64,000 bases of DNA from Nocardioides sp. LHD-245 (GCF_030929495.1 NZ_JAVFWN010000004.1:62001-126000); one strand, 5' to 3'. Shown: positions 7,907 to 21,448, numbered from the stretch's first letter. Translations and numbers: made by a program. Notes: generated from the letters alone by a model not told the origin.

Positions 7907-9928
7907 GTGGACACCTATCTGCAGTTCGTCATCCTCGGCCTGGGCCTGGGTGCCGTCTATGTCGCACTCGGCAATGGCCTCGTCCTGGTCTATCGAGCCA
8001 CGGGCATCATCAACTTCGCGCAGGGCGCCATGGCCATGTGGGGTGCCTACGTCTTCGCGCAGCTCCGGCTCGACGGCAGCCTGGTCCTGCCGGTCGGCCG
8101 GATCCAGCTCGGCGACGGCCCGCCGAGCGTGGTCGTGTCGCTGGTGGTCGCACTCCTGACCGCCGTCGCGCTGGGTCTGCTCGCGCACTACCTGGTGTTC
8201 CGTCCGGTCCGCCACGCGCCCGCACTGGCTCAGGTGGTGGTGTCCGTGGCGTTGATGCTCAGTCTCCAGGCGCTGGTCGTGATCCGGTTCGGTCCCAACA
8301 ACATCTCGGTCGAGTCGATCATCGAGCCGGGAAGCATCGACCTGTTCGGCGTCACCGTGTCGTCGCGGGAGCTGAAGATGGTCGGCGTCATGCTGGTCCT
8401 CTCGGTGCTGGTCTGGGCCTACTTCCGCTTCACCCGTGCCGGCGTGGCCACCCGTGCCGCGGCCGAGAACGAGCGGGGCGCGACCCTGCGTGGCTTCTCG
8501 CCGGACCGTCTCGCCGCGCTGGCGCTGGTGATGGCCAATGTCGTCGGCACCGTCGGCGTGATCCTGGCCAGCAGCCTGACCGGCCTCAATCCCAGCAACT
8601 ACACCCTGCTGGTGGTTCCCGCGCTGGCAGTCCTCCTCGTCGCCCGCATGGAGTCGATCGGCACCGTCTTCGTCGCCTCCCTGGCGCTCGGCGCCTTCCA
8701 GTCGGTGATCAACCTGCTCGTCCTCAAGCCGTGGTGGCCGACCTGGGCGCAGTCGGGCATCGAGCAGGTCGTTCCCTTCCTCGTCGTCGTCGTGATCCTG
8801 TTCGCCTTCGGCAGCCGCCTGCCCTCGCGTGGGTCGCTGCAGACGATCCCGCTGCCGGACGTGCACATCCCGCGGCTCAGGCCGGTCGCCGGCACGGTCG
8901 TGCTCGCGGTCACCGTCGTGCTGTTGGTGGTGACCCGGGACGCCTATCGGTTCGGCCTGACGTACTCGATCATCCTGACCCTGATCGCCCTCTCCTATGT
9001 GGTGATCACCGGGTATCTCGGACAGATCTCGCTGGCCCAGACCGCCTTCGCGGGCGCGGCGGGCTTCACGCTGTCGAAGGTCACCACCAACTGGGACATG
9101 CCGTTCGTGCTGGCAGTACTGCTCTGCTCCGCCGTCGCGGCGCTCCTCGGCATGATCGTGGCGCTGCCGGCGTTCCGCATCCGGGGGGCCCAGTTGGCGA
9201 TCGTCACCATCGCCGCGTCCCTGGCGATCGAGCGGTTCGTCTTCAACAACTACAGCCTGACGCCGCCGTCGGGAAACCCGATCGCCGACCCGCACCTGTT
9301 CGGCGTGAACCTCGCCGTCCGGGAGGGCGCGACGCTGAGCCGCCTCTCGTTCTCCCTGATGGTGCTCGTGATCGTCGCCCTTGTGATCGTGGCGTTCGTC
9401 CGACTCGCGTCGGGCGACACTGGTCGCGCCTTCCTGGCCGTGCGGGCGAACGAGCGGGCCGCCGCCTCCGTAGGGATCGACGTGCGGCAGACGAAGCTGA
9501 TCGGATTCGGGGTCTCGGCCTTCATCGCCGGACTCGCGGGCTGCTTGATCGGCTACAGCGCGGGCCAGCTGTCGGCAGAGTCGTTCTCCGTCTTCGTGGG
9601 TCTGCAGATCCTCGCTGTCACCTACCTCGGTGGCATCACGTCCTGGGGCGGCGCGGCGGTCGCAGGCGTCATCGGGCCGCTCGGGATCATCTACGTGCTC
9701 TTCCACGACCTGTTCGAGATGGGCGACTACTACGCCCTGGTCTCGGGGCTCGCCCTCATCCTGACCGCCATTCTCAACCCGGTCGGCATGGCCGGAGCGA
9801 CCCGCGCGCAGATCGAGTGGGTCCGCCGCCGGATCGGCGGTGGGGGAGCACCTGATGCGCGGGGGCCCGACGGGACCGCCGCTTCCGATGCCCTGATCGA
9901 CCTTCGGGAGGTCTCTGATGTCCACTGA
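7907..9928 (+). CDS. Fused LivH-LivM branched-chain-type ABC permease
   Basis: A 673-residue membrane protein joining two permeases usually encoded separately. Residues about 1-300 are LivH-like (QFVILGLGLGAVYVALGNGL, then NFAQGAMAMWGAY). Residues about 325-640 are LivM-like (SYVVITGYLGQISLAQTAF, and RIRGAQLAIVTIAASLAIE). About 16-18 hydrophobic segments are visible. A charged C-terminal tail follows. It starts at GTG 7907 with CTGGAG 7 bases upstream. The 3' end overlaps the start of the ATPase gene. The fusion fixes the heterodimer stoichiometry. Confidence 0.87.
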   Translation: MDTYLQFVILGLGLGAVYVALGNGLVLVYRATGIINFAQGAMAMWGAYVFAQLRLDGSLVLPVGRIQLGDGPPSVVVSLVVALLTAVALGLLAHYLVFRPVRHAPALAQVVVSVALMLSLQALVVIRFGPNNISVESIIEPGSIDLFGVTVSSRELKMVGVMLVLSVLVWAYFRFTRAGVATRAAAENERGATLRGFSPDRLAALALVMANVVGTVGVILASSLTGLNPSNYTLLVVPALAVLLVARMESIGTVFVASLALGAFQSVINLLVLKPWWPTWAQSGIEQVVPFLVVVVILFAFGSRLPSRGSLQTIPLPDVHIPRLRPVAGTVVLAVTVVLLVVTRDAYRFGLTYSIILTLIALSYVVITGYLGQISLAQTAFAGAAGFTLSKVTTNWDMPFVLAVLLCSAVAALLGMIVALPAFRIRGAQLAIVTIAASLAIERFVFNNYSLTPPSGNPIADPHLFGVNLAVREGATLSRLSFSLMVLVIVALVIVAFVRLASGDTGRAFLAVRANERAAASVGIDVRQTKLIGFGVSAFIAGLAGCLIGYSAGQLSAESFSVFVGLQILAVTYLGGITSWGGAAVAGVIGPLGIIYVLFHDLFEMGDYYALVSGLALILTAILNPVGMAGATRAQIEWVRRRIGGGGAPDARGPDGTAASDALIDLREVSDVH

Positions 9929-10695
9929 TGTCCCCGCGGCCGCCCGCGGCGGCCTTCGGGCCGAACGGCTCACCGTCCGCTACGGCGGCGTGACCGCGAA
10001 CTCCGACGTCGACCTGGACGTGCGACCGGGCGAGATCGTCGGTCTGATCGGCCCCAACGGCGCCGGTAAGACGACCTTCGTCGACGCGGTCACCGGTTTC
10101 ACGAGGTCGGAGGGCAGCGTCACCCTCGACGGTGAGCGGATCGACGCGCTGCGCCCGCACGAACGTCGCAGGCGCGGACTCTCGCGCACCTGGCAGTCCG
10201 GGGAGCTCTTCGGCAACCTGACGGTGCGCGAGAACGTCGCGGTCGCCACCCGCCCGGGCGGAGTCGGGACGTTGTTCCGTGACATCTTCTGGCCGCGTCG
10301 ACGCGTCGACGGATCGGTGGGCCGGGCCCTGTCGCTCGTCGGGCTGGGAGAGGAGGCGGACCGACTCGCTCGCGACCTGTCGCTCGGCCAGCAGAAGCTG
10401 GTGGGTGTCGCGCGGGCACTGGTCGGCACCTGCAAGCTGCTGCTGCTCGACGAGCCGGCCGCCGGTCTCGACAGTGCGGAGAGCCTCGAGTTCGCGACTC
10501 GCCTGCGCACCATCGTCGGGGAGCAGGGCGCCGGCGCCCTACTCATCGACCACGACATGTCGCTCGTGCTGGGCGTCTGCGACCGGGTATTCGTGCTTGA
10601 GTTCGGCAAGCTGATCTTCAGCGGTACACCGGACGAGGCTCGGACCGACCAGGCCGTGGTTGCCGCCTACCTCGGAGTCCCGATGGAGAACGCCG

Positions 10696-10703
<8 letters not shown>
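9918..10703 (+). CDS. ABC transporter ATP-binding protein, LivG-like
   Basis: A 261-residue ABC ATPase with Walker A GPNGAGKTT (about residues 44-52), signature LSLGQQKLVGVARAL, Walker B LLLLDEPAAGLD and switch His in LLIDHDMSLVLG. The insert between Walker A and the signature (REN..ATRPGG, SRTWQSGELFGNL) is typical of LivG. It overlaps the permease gene by 11 bp and the next ATPase gene by 8 bp, so all are one operon. It powers import together with the second ATPase. Confidence 0.86.
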
Positions 10704-11432
<729 letters not shown>

Positions 11433-11433
<1 letters not shown>

Positions 11434-12988
11434 TGCGCGCCTATGCCCCGATGATCGCGATGGGCGACTACCTGCGGATCAACGCGCGTCGGTTCCCCGA
11501 CCGGCCGTGCTTCGTCGAGGCCGGAGGAACTGCGTTCAGCTATCGAGAGGTCAACAGCCGGGTCAACCGGCTGGCCGACGCGCTGACGTCCCGGGGTGTC
11601 CGCAAGGGCAGCCGGATCGCGATCCTCGCCGTCGACTGCGTCGCCTTCTACGAGGTCATCCTCGCGACGCTGAAGCTCGGCGCGACCTATGTGCCGCTCA
11701 ACAACCGGCTGACCGACGCGGAGGTCCGCACCCTGCTCCGACGGGCGGAGCCCTCGATGCTGTTCGTCGGCGGGCGCTATCTGGACACCGCGCACGCCGT
11801 GCTGCCCGACGTCGGCTCGGTCGACCACCTCGTGGCCTTCGACGGCGATGCCGAGCTGACGTACGACGCGCTGCTCGCCGAGGGCGCCGACGCCGAGCCC
11901 GAGGTCCATGTCGACGACACCGACATCGTCGGTCTGGCGTTCACGAGCGGCACGACCGGTCTGCCCAAGGCGGTCATGCAGTCGCACGGCATGCTCAAGT
12001 CGCTGATCGGTATCCAGGAGGTCGAGTACGAGTACCTCCCGGGAGAGTTCCGCTACACGGCGTCCCCGGCTTTCCACATCTCGGGCCAGGCGATCACGCT
12101 GGGCCACGTCAAGCGGGGGTACACGACGCTCGTGCTGCCTCAGTTCGACGCGGCCACCACGCTCTCCTGGATGGGCGCAGGACTGACCGGGTGCTTCCTC
12201 GTTCCGACCATGATCCGGAGGGTGCTCGACGAGCCGGGGGTGGCCGATGTCGACTTCTCCCGGTTCCGTTCGATCATCTACGGCGCGGCGCCCATGCCGC
12301 CGGCGATGCTGCGTGAGGCGATGGACGTCTTCGGGTGTCGTTTCATCCAGGCGTTCGGGGCGTCGACGGAGGGCGGGTTACAGACCGTGCTGACCTCGGC
12401 GGACCATCTGCGCGCCGCGGCGGGCGAGCCCCATCTCCTCGGATCGGTCGGGCGGCCGGTCGGCGCTGTCGACGTACGGATCGTCGACGCGGACGACAAC
12501 GACGTCAATGTCGGGGAGGTCGGCGAGATCATCAGCCGCAGCGACGCCGTGATGTCGGGATATCTCGAGATGCCGGAGCAGACGGCGCACACCCTGCGCG
12601 ACGGCTGGTTCCGAGCCGGCGACCTGGCGCGACAGGATGCCGAGGGGTTCTTCTACCTCGCCGGCCGCAGCAAGGACATGATCATCCGGGGCGGCGAGAA
12701 CATCTACCCGATCGAGATCGAGACGGTGATCGCCGAGTACGTCGGCGTCTCGAACGTTGCGGTCGTCGGTCGTCCCGACGACTACTGGGGCGAGGTCGTG
12801 GTCGCGTTCGTCACGCTGCACGACGGCGCCGGCGTCGACACCGAGGCACTGAGGGCTCACTGCCGTGAGCATCTTGCGGCGTACAAGGTGCCCGCGGAGG
12901 TGGTCGTCGTACCCGAGATGCCGCTCAATGCCAGCGGCAAGATCCTCAAGCGGACCCTGCGCGACGAGATGGTCGCGGGGCGGCACCG

Positions 12989-12992
<4 letters not shown>
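11433..12992 (+). CDS. Acyl-CoA ligase (ANL superfamily)
   Basis: A 519-residue adenylate-forming enzyme, normal length. The ATP loop TSGTTGLPKAVMQSH (about residues 171-185), the GASTEGG motif in place of the usual YGxTE, GWFRAGDLARQD, the hinge region AGRSKDMIIRGGENIYP and the C-terminal catalytic Lys in NASGKILKR are all present. It should adenylate a carboxylic acid brought in by the Liv-type transporter and transfer it to CoA. The substrate is not predictable here. It sits between the ATPase gene and a CoA-transferase gene with 1- and 4-bp overlaps. Confidence 0.87.
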
Positions 12993-15142
<2,150 letters not shown>

Positions 15143-15178
15143 GTAGGCTGGCAGAGTGAGGCGACGGAGGAGGACCAG

Positions 15179-15814
15179 GTGAGTGAGGTCGTCGACCCCC
15201 AGCAGGCCCGGCGTGACCAGGGACCGCTGACCGAACGCGGTGTGCAGCGCCGCGAGGCCCTGTTGAGCGCTGCGCGGAGGGTGTTCGAGACGAAGGGCTT
15301 CGTCGACGCCAGGGTCAGCGACATCGTGCGCGAGGCGAAGGTCTCGCAGGGCACGTTCTACACCTACTTCGACACCAAGGAAGCCGTCTTCGCCGCCGTC
15401 GCGCGCGGGGTGGTCGACGCGATGCTGCTGTTGATGGCGCCGCCGGTGCCCGACACCGACTTCCACGACCGGATCACCGACTCGGTACGCCGTTTCCTGC
15501 ACGCCTATCGGCCCCACGCGCGGATGATCGGGCTGATCGAGCAGGTCGGCACCTTCTCGCCGGAGATGCGCGACCTGCGTCTGGACCTGCGGGAGACGTT
15601 CGTGCGTCGGACCGAGCGTGGCATCGTACGACTGGTCGATGCGGGCGTGACCCGGGCAGACATCGACGTCGAGTACACCGCGGAGGTGCTCGGGGCGATG
15701 CTCGAGTACACCTGCTACGTCTGGTTCTCCCTCGGGCGGGAGTTCGACGAGGAGCGTCTGGTCACGACGCTGTCGGATATCTGGAAGCAGGCGCTCGCCC
15801 CCACGGTCGACTGA
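15179..15814 (+). CDS. TetR-family transcriptional regulator, probable regulator of the catabolic locus
   Basis: A 211-residue TetR protein. The N-terminal helix-turn-helix is at about residues 20-66 (RREALLSAARRVFETKGF, then VSQGTFYTYFDTKEAVF), followed by a helical ligand-binding domain. GTG 15179 has GGAGGAGG about 5 bases upstream. It is divergent from the NMO-family gene with inverted repeats between them, the standard autoregulated layout. The recurrence of the repeat at two other promoters in the locus suggests one regulon, probably relieved by a CoA-thioester or acid intermediate (inference). Confidence 0.85.
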   Translation: MSEVVDPQQARRDQGPLTERGVQRREALLSAARRVFETKGFVDARVSDIVREAKVSQGTFYTYFDTKEAVFAAVARGVVDAMLLLMAPPVPDTDFHDRITDSVRRFLHAYRPHARMIGLIEQVGTFSPEMRDLRLDLRETFVRRTERGIVRLVDAGVTRADIDVEYTAEVLGAMLEYTCYVWFSLGREFDEERLVTTLSDIWKQALAPTVD

Positions 15815-16023
15815 GTCACCCTCGGTGGGGCCGAAGCTCCGAGTCGGCGCTCGGCGACCTCCGGCTCGGCCCATGGCGGGGCGAGAAGCTGGCCCGCGGC
15901 CATCTCGACCAGATGCTGGCGACCGCTGCCGCGGAGATCGCGGCGTACGGCGCACCCAGGGCGAGGCCGCGCGTCTCGGCCTCGACCCGGGTCTGGAGCA
16001 GGTGTTGCTGGAGGTGGCCCCCG
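15815..16023. other. Intergenic stretch, possible decayed coding remnant
   Basis: A 209-bp gap between convergent TetR and PhoD genes. Two plus-strand frames show protein-like stretches that would join only with a frameshift: LDQMLATAAAEIAAYGAP, then GEAARLGLDPGLEQVLLE. This looks like a broken C-terminal end of a gene, but I cannot name the family. There is no ribosome site or start. Confidence 0.2.
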
Positions 16024-17721
16024 TCAGCCGAGTGGTTGCGTCGCGGCGGTGATCCGCCGGGTGCCGGCCTTCGTCTGACGCGAGGCGACGTGGCGGATCG
16101 CGCTGTTCGGGTCGGTGCCCTTGTCGACGAGGTACCAGTCGGCCTGTACCCGGGTGCTGGCGAAGTCGACGATCAGGCAGCCGGTCTTGAAGCCCTCCGA
16201 CCAGCGGATCCAGGGGTTGGCGAGTGCGGCGTTGGTGTTGAGGACCACGTCGAGGAGGTTGCCGACGCCGGGGGCCACCTGGTTGACCATGGTCTGCAGG
16301 GACGGCGAGGCCACGCCCGGGGTGACGTACTCGACCGCGACGGACTTGCGGTCCAGGAGGTAGCGGTTGGGGCGAGCGGGGATCTCGCTGGCGAAGCTCT
16401 GGTGGACGTCACCGGTCAGGATCACGACGTCGTCGATGCCGGCCATGCCGTCGACGATCCGCTGGCGCTGGGTGAGGAAGCCGTTCCAGTCCTCGACGTA
16501 CAGCTGGAGCAGCGGCTTCTCCAGCTGCTGGGACAGCTTCGGGCCGAGCAGGTCGGTGATCTGGCCGGGGAGCTGGGGGAGCAGGACCTGGGGGAAGAAG
16601 GGGACCTGGTTGCCGAGGACCTTCCACCGGGCGGTGCTGGCCGCGAGACCCTGGACCAGCCAGTGCTCCTGGTCGTCGCCGATCATCGACCCGTCCGGGT
16701 CGGCGGAGGAGGCGCCGAGGGCGACGTACCCGAGCAGCACGCTCTTCGGTGGCTGCGTCCGGAACCGGCGCTCGTCGAGCATCCACAGGTCGACCTGGTC
16801 GCCGAAGGCGAGACGGCGGTTGATCCGCTGCCAGTCGTCGGGGTCGGTGTGCCGGATCGGCAGCCACTCCAGGAACGCCCGTCGGCCCGCGGTGGCGCGG
16901 GTCGCCCACTCGCCCTCGGCGGCCGGGTCGTGGTTCTCGGCGCCGCCCTGCCAGGTGTCGTTGGCGATCTCGTGGTCGTCCCAGACGGCCACCATCGGGT
17001 GCGCGGCGTGCAGGTCCTGGAGGTTCTGCTCGAGCTTGTAGCAGCCGTGCCGTACCCGGTAGTCCGCGAGCGTCGTGCACTCGTGGAGCGGGTCGGCGTT
17101 GCGCGGGTTCTTGGGATAGCCGGCGATCACGCCGCCCGGGGCGTACTCGTAGACGTAGTCGCCGAGGTGCAGGATCGCGTGCAGGTCGGTGCGGGTGGCG
17201 AGGAACTTGTAGGGCTGGAAGTAGCCCCAGTCGTAGTTGGCGCACGACACGACGCCGAAGCGCACGGGCGCCGACGAGCCGGCGGCGGGCGCGGTCCGGG
17301 TGCGGCCGGTGCGGGAGGTCGCGCCGAGCGCCGTGAACCGGTACCAGTACGCCGTCGCGGGGGCCAGGCCGCCGACGTCGACGTGCAGCGTGTGGTCCCG
17401 CGCGGCCGAGGCGGTCGCGGTGCCCTGCTGCACGACGTGGGCGAACCCGGGGTCGCTCGCCACCTCCCAGGTGACGGTGACGTCGGGCCCCACGCCGGAC
17501 CCGGGCGCGGCCTCGACGGAGGGGGTCACCCGGGTCCACAGGACGACGGCGCCGGGCAGCGGGTCGCCGGACGCGACGCCGTGCACGAAGGGCGCCGACG
17601 CGGCCACCGCCTCGGGCCACGAGGCGAGGGCGAGGGCGGCGCCGCCGCCGATTGCGCCCGCCATGACCGAACGGCGGGACAGGCCACGAGGCCTGCTGGC
17701 GGGAAGGGACGGGTCGGACAC
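16024..17721 (-). CDS. phoD: PhoD-type alkaline phosphatase/phosphodiesterase, Tat-exported
   Basis: A 565-residue secreted phosphatase. The Tat signal has the twin-arginine motif SRRSVM near residue 15 followed by a hydrophobic stretch and an Ala-rich cleavage zone near residue 41. A PhoD N-terminal beta domain (about 45-145) precedes the metallophosphatase domain with FGVVSCANYDWGYFQ, HLGDYVYEY and VWDDHEIANDTW, the Fe/Ca-binding residues of the family. It should hydrolyse phosphate mono- or diesters outside the cell. GTG 17721 has AGGAGG 5 bases upstream. It is 51 bp downstream of the MFS gene on the same strand, so the two may be co-transcribed. Confidence 0.88.
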   Translation of the reverse strand: MSDPSLPASRPRGLSRRSVMAGAIGGGAALALASWPEAVAASAPFVHGVASGDPLPGAVVLWTRVTPSVEAAPGSGVGPDVTVTWEVASDPGFAHVVQQGTATASAARDHTLHVDVGGLAPATAYWYRFTALGATSRTGRTRTAPAAGSSAPVRFGVVSCANYDWGYFQPYKFLATRTDLHAILHLGDYVYEYAPGGVIAGYPKNPRNADPLHECTTLADYRVRHGCYKLEQNLQDLHAAHPMVAVWDDHEIANDTWQGGAENHDPAAEGEWATRATAGRRAFLEWLPIRHTDPDDWQRINRRLAFGDQVDLWMLDERRFRTQPPKSVLLGYVALGASSADPDGSMIGDDQEHWLVQGLAASTARWKVLGNQVPFFPQVLLPQLPGQITDLLGPKLSQQLEKPLLQLYVEDWNGFLTQRQRIVDGMAGIDDVVILTGDVHQSFASEIPARPNRYLLDRKSVAVEYVTPGVASPSLQTMVNQVAPGVGNLLDVVLNTNAALANPWIRWSEGFKTGCLIVDFASTRVQADWYLVDKGTDPNSAIRHVASRQTKAGTRRITAATQPLG

Positions 17722-17772
17722 GGGGGCCTCCTGGCGGTGCTCCCCGGCGCAACGACTCGGATGTGACCTGCG

Positions 17773-19767
17773 TTACGTCGCGCCGCCGACTTCGGACCGG
17801 CTCGATCGGTCGGTGACGTCCGCGAGCGGCGTGCCGAGCTGCAGGTCGAAGTCGCGCGCCTCCTCCCACACGGTGAGGGTGCGGGAGCCGAGGGCCTCGT
17901 CGGGCCCGGCGACGGTGAGGACGTAGCGGCCGTTGGCCGGGCGGGGGACCTCGTAGCGCCCCTCGTGGTCGGTGCGCACGCTCGCGACCAGGCCGCCGGT
18001 GCCTCGGGTGAGGGCGACCAGCGCATCGACCGCAGGCCGGCCGTCGGCGTCGCGGATGGTGCCGCGCAGGGTGAGCCGCTCACGGAGCACGATGGGCGGG
18101 ATCGGCGCGGCGCTGTCGAGGGTCATCATCCGCGAGCGTGGCCGCCAGCCGTCGGCGGCGGTCACCACGAGGTAGTCGGCCGGCCCGGGGACCGCGGCGG
18201 CGAACCGGCCCTCGGCGTCGGCCTGCCCCCAGTCGACCGCCCGGCCGTCGGGCGTCAGCACGGTGACCACCGCGTGCCGGATCGGCTGGCCCTTGAGGCT
18301 GAGCACCTGGCCCTTCACGATCTGCGCGCGACTGGTGTTCTCGGCGCCGGAGCGATCCGCCTCCTCGGCGTACTCCCGCATGCCGAGCATGGGTACGCCG
18401 ATCAGCGCGGTCGCCATCCCGGCGCCGGAGGCGATCCAGAAGATCAGCTCGAGGGAGTCCAGCGTCGGCAGCTCCCGGCCGCCGACGGTCATCACCGACG
18501 CGGTGGTGACGGCTGCGGTCACCGCACTGATCGTCGAGGTGCCGAGCGAGCGGAGCAGCACGTTGAGGCCGTTGGCGGACGCCGTCTCGGTGACCGGCAC
18601 GGCCCGCATGATCAGGGTCGGCAGGGCGCCGTACACCATCGCGGTGCCGGTGCCGACGACCACCGAGCCGATCACGATCTGGGCGAGGTCGGCGCTGTAG
18701 AAGACCCGCCAGAGGTAGGTCGTGCCCATCAACAGGGCGCCCGCGACCAGCGTGACCTGTGGCCCGAAGCGCCGGATCAGCCAGGCCGACACCGGAGCCA
18801 TCAGTCCGAAGGCCGCGGCGTTGGGGACCATCCACAGGCCGGTGTGGAGGACGTCCAGGCCCTGGCCGTACCCGGTCTCCTCCGGCATCTGGAGCAGGAG
18901 GGTCGTCACCAGCATGTTGGCGAACATGGAGAGGCCGGCGAAGACGGACGTGACGTTGACCAGCACGACCGCACGGCGGGCGGCGACGCGGACGTCGACC
19001 AGCGGGCGCGGGGTGCGCAGCTCGAGGGGGATCCACACCGCGATGAGCGCGACGCCGGCGGCGGCGCAGCCCACGGTGCGGGGACCGAGCCAGCCCCACT
19101 GTCCGCCCTTGGAGAGCGCGAGCAGGATCGCCGTGAGGGCCACCGAGAGGATCAGGGCCCCGCGCAGGTCGAAGGCGCCGCTCGTGCGGACCGGCGACTC
19201 CGGCAGGAGGCCGAGCGTGCCGGCGATCAGGACGATGCCGACGATGCCGGTGAGCCAGAAGGACGCGTGCCAGTCCATGTGCTCGACGATCAGGCCGGAC
19301 AGCGGCAGCCCCACCCCGGCGCCGATCGCGAGGGTGGCGCTCATCAGGGCGACGCCGAGCGGGACCCGGTCGCGGGGCAGCTCGTCGCGCATGATCGCGA
19401 TCGCGACCGGGATCAGCGCGACGCCGACGCCTTGGAGGGCGCGGGCGGCGATGAGCAGTGGGAGCACCTGGCTGACCGCGCCGAGCAGGGACCCGGCCAC
19501 CGCGACCCCCAGCGAGACCACCATCATCCGGCGCTTGCCGTACATGTCGGCCAGTCGCGAGATCGTCGGCGTCGCCACCGCTCCGCTGAGCAGCGTGGCG
19601 GTCACCAGCCACGAGGCGCTGTCGGCCGAGGTGTCGAGGAGCCGGGGGAGGTCAGGGAGCAGCGGGAGCAGCAGTGTCTGCTGGAGCGAGACCACGATGC
19701 CGCAGCACGACAGCATCGCGACGATGAGCGCGGGGCTGGTGCGTGGCCGGACGGGTTCGACGACCAC
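17773..19767 (-). CDS. MFS transporter with two C-terminal carboxypeptidase-regulatory-like domains
   Basis: A 664-residue protein. Residues about 1-470 are a major facilitator (drug:H+ antiporter-2 style) with 12-14 helices, starting with [20 protein letters not shown] and carrying the loop [10 protein letters not shown] between helices 2 and 3. Residues about 480-560 ([20 protein letters not shown]) and 565-645 ([20 protein letters not shown]) are two beta-sandwich repeats of the CarboxypepD_reg type, each with a YxVPxPxxGRY-like or [11 protein letters not shown] segment. Soluble beta domains on an MFS carrier are unusual for the family in general. The substrate is unknown. It is divergent from the DUF2200 gene. 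Confidence 0.8.
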   Translation of the reverse strand: MVVEPVRPRTSPALIVAMLSCCGIVVSLQQTLLLPLLPDLPRLLDTSADSASWLVTATLLSGAVATPTISRLADMYGKRRMMVVSLGVAVAGSLLGAVSQVLPLLIAARALQGVGVALIPVAIAIMRDELPRDRVPLGVALMSATLAIGAGVGLPLSGLIVEHMDWHASFWLTGIVGIVLIAGTLGLLPESPVRTSGAFDLRGALILSVALTAILLALSKGGQWGWLGPRTVGCAAAGVALIAVWIPLELRTPRPLVDVRVAARRAVVLVNVTSVFAGLSMFANMLVTTLLLQMPEETGYGQGLDVLHTGLWMVPNAAAFGLMAPVSAWLIRRFGPQVTLVAGALLMGTTYLWRVFYSADLAQIVIGSVVVGTGTAMVYGALPTLIMRAVPVTETASANGLNVLLRSLGTSTISAVTAAVTTASVMTVGGRELPTLDSLELIFWIASGAGMATALIGVPMLGMREYAEEADRSGAENTSRAQIVKGQVLSLKGQPIRHAVVTVLTPDGRAVDWGQADAEGRFAAAVPGPADYLVVTAADGWRPRSRMMTLDSAAPIPPIVLRERLTLRGTIRDADGRPAVDALVALTRGTGGLVASVRTDHEGRYEVPRPANGRYVLTVAGPDEALGSRTLTVWEEARDFDLQLGTPLADVTDRSSRSEVGGAT

Positions 19768-19824
19768 GCTGGAGGCACCTCTTCTTCATCTGGACTCGCC
19801 TGGGCCCGGTCTAGGGTGAGGACC

Positions 19825-20166
19825 GTGCACCGCATCTTCTCGACCAGTTTCGCATCGGTCTACCCCCACTACGTCACCAAGGTCGAGAAGAAGGGGCGGA
19901 CCCGGGCCGAGCTCGACCAGGTGATCGCCTGGCTGACCGGCTTCGACGCGGCGGCGCTGCAGGCCCACCTCGACGCCGGTACGACGTTCGAGGAGTTCTT
20001 CGACCGGGCCCGGCTCAACCCGGCGGCGGACCTGATCACCGGGGTCGTGTGCGGGGTGCGGGTCGAGGAGATCGAGGATCCGCTGATGCAGCGGATCCGC
20101 TATCTCGACAAGCTCGTGGACGAGCTCGCCCGTGGCAAGGCGATGGATAAGGTGCTGCGGGGCTGA
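19825..20166 (+). CDS. DUF2200 family protein
   Basis: A 113-residue protein that matches the conserved DUF2200 family over its whole length: [16 protein letters not shown] at the start, [38 protein letters not shown] and a Lys-rich end. GTG 19825 gives the family's usual N-terminus; GTG 19816 is possible. The function of the family is not known to me. It is divergent from the MFS gene with 57 bp between. Confidence 0.8.
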   Translation: MHRIFSTSFASVYPHYVTKVEKKGRTRAELDQVIAWLTGFDAAALQAHLDAGTTFEEFFDRARLNPAADLITGVVCGVRVEEIEDPLMQRIRYLDKLVDELARGKAMDKVLRG

Positions 20167-20206
20167 TCGCCCCGGGCCGGCCTGCCCACCGCCTCGCCCG
20201 GCTCGA

Positions 20207-21223
20207 TCAGCTGGTGCAGGCGAGGTAGCTCGCGTCGACTGTGCGCTCCTTGCCGTTCTTCAGCAGCACGGTGGCGCCGAGCTCGGCGGCGGCGCTGTCG
20301 ACCAGCGGCAGGGCGACGGCCCTGCCCTTCTTGAGTTTCTTGCCCTTGAGGGTGGCGGCCTTCTTGCCGTCGACGGTGAAGGTGACCTTCTTGACCTGCT
20401 TGAGTGCCTTCTTCTTGGCGGTCAACGTGGCGGTGGCGTTGTGCGTGCCGCAGGCGCGGGCGCCGGGCAGGGCGACGTACTTGCTCGCCTTACCCGAAGG
20501 TGCGGCGCTGGTTGATCCCGGCAGGGCGAAGGTGATGGACGCCTTGCCGGAGACCGAGGCCGAGACGTTGGCGTTGGCGTTCCGGCCGGAGTCACCCTCG
20601 ACGTAGCCGCTGTAGGTGCCCGGGGGCAGCAACACCGTGGTGGAGCCGCCGCCGTCGAGAGAGCGACCGTAGAGTTCGTGATAGCCGTCGCCGATGTCTT
20701 GGTCGATGTAGGCCTCGACATAGCCGGGACCCTTGTGGTGGACGCTCAGGGTCGCCCAGAGCGGCACGGCGGTGGTGAACTCGAAGTCGACCTCGACCCC
20801 GGCGACCGACCGGACGTCACAGGTCGACGCGCCCTTGCTGGCGGTTGCGCTCACGGTGCCCGAGAAGCTCGTCGTGATCGACTGGGGCAGACCGCCGGCG
20901 GTGCTGGCCGACGATGACGCCTGGAGGGTGGCTGTGTTGGTCATGACGTCGGTCGGATCGCCATTGGCGGTGTACTGCGCCGTCGTGGTGAGGCTGGTGG
21001 CCAGGGAGGTGCCGTTCTCGTTCAAAACCGTGACCGGCGTCGCCGGCAATGCCGGTCCGGTGTTGGTGCAGGCGCCGGTGAGGCCCTCGGAGGCGTAGGG
21101 ATCGACCTCGATCTGGGTGAAGACCGGAGCTGCCGGGGCCGGAGCCGGTGCCGCGAGCAGTGATCCGGCGGCGAGCGCGGCCGCCAGGCCGCTCGTGAGC
21201 ACACGCGTGCGTACGGGAGTCAT
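20207..21223 (-). CDS. Secreted protein of unknown function
   Basis: A 338-residue protein with a Sec signal peptide (hydrophobic run LTSGLAAALAAGSLL, Ala/Pro-rich end near residue 32). The mature part is Thr/Ala/Ser-rich. The C-terminal third is Lys-rich (KKKALKQVKKVTFTVDGKK) with a beta-sandwich look and two cysteines (RACGTH near 258, LACTS at the end) that could form a disulfide. Lys-rich secreted C-terminal domains of this style are frequent in Nocardioides-like genomes (general knowledge). No enzyme motif is visible. It is convergent with the DUF2200 gene. Confidence 0.7.
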   Translation of the reverse strand: MTPVRTRVLTSGLAAALAAGSLLAAPAPAPAAPVFTQIEVDPYASEGLTGACTNTGPALPATPVTVLNENGTSLATSLTTTAQYTANGDPTDVMTNTATLQASSSASTAGGLPQSITTSFSGTVSATASKGASTCDVRSVAGVEVDFEFTTAVPLWATLSVHHKGPGYVEAYIDQDIGDGYHELYGRSLDGGGSTTVLLPPGTYSGYVEGDSGRNANANVSASVSGKASITFALPGSTSAAPSGKASKYVALPGARACGTHNATATLTAKKKALKQVKKVTFTVDGKKAATLKGKKLKKGRAVALPLVDSAAAELGATVLLKNGKERTVDASYLACTS

Positions 21224-21352
21224 CGGGTTCTCCTTGTCCGAGGATGGGACGGCACGCCCAGTCCCCGCCGGGAGTGTCGACCTTCGACCCTAGTGATGCG
21301 GCGGCTGGAGGACACCGGGGACGACGGTAAAGAATCCGGTGCGAACAGGTGC

Positions 21353-21381
21353 TTGCCATCAGCTAGCACGTCCCATACTGT
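21353..21381 (+). promoter_or_regulatory. Candidate promoter of the alpha/beta hydrolase gene
   Basis: TTGCCA (21353-21358) and TACTGT (21376-21381) are 17 bp apart in the 225-bp gap between divergent genes, about 68 bp before the ATG at 21449. The -10 match is only partial. Nothing else stands out in this gap. Confidence 0.35.
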
Positions 21382-21448
21382 CGGTATCCGCAACTCACGG
21401 TTGCACCTATCTACCGCACCAGCGCCGGTGCGTGGAAGCGAGGTCGCG

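Noticed and set aside
7652..9973. A 773-residue minus-strand frame opposite the permease gene
   Set aside because: Asp/Arg/Gln/His-rich antisense artefact; the plus strand encodes a well-conserved LivH-LivM fusion.
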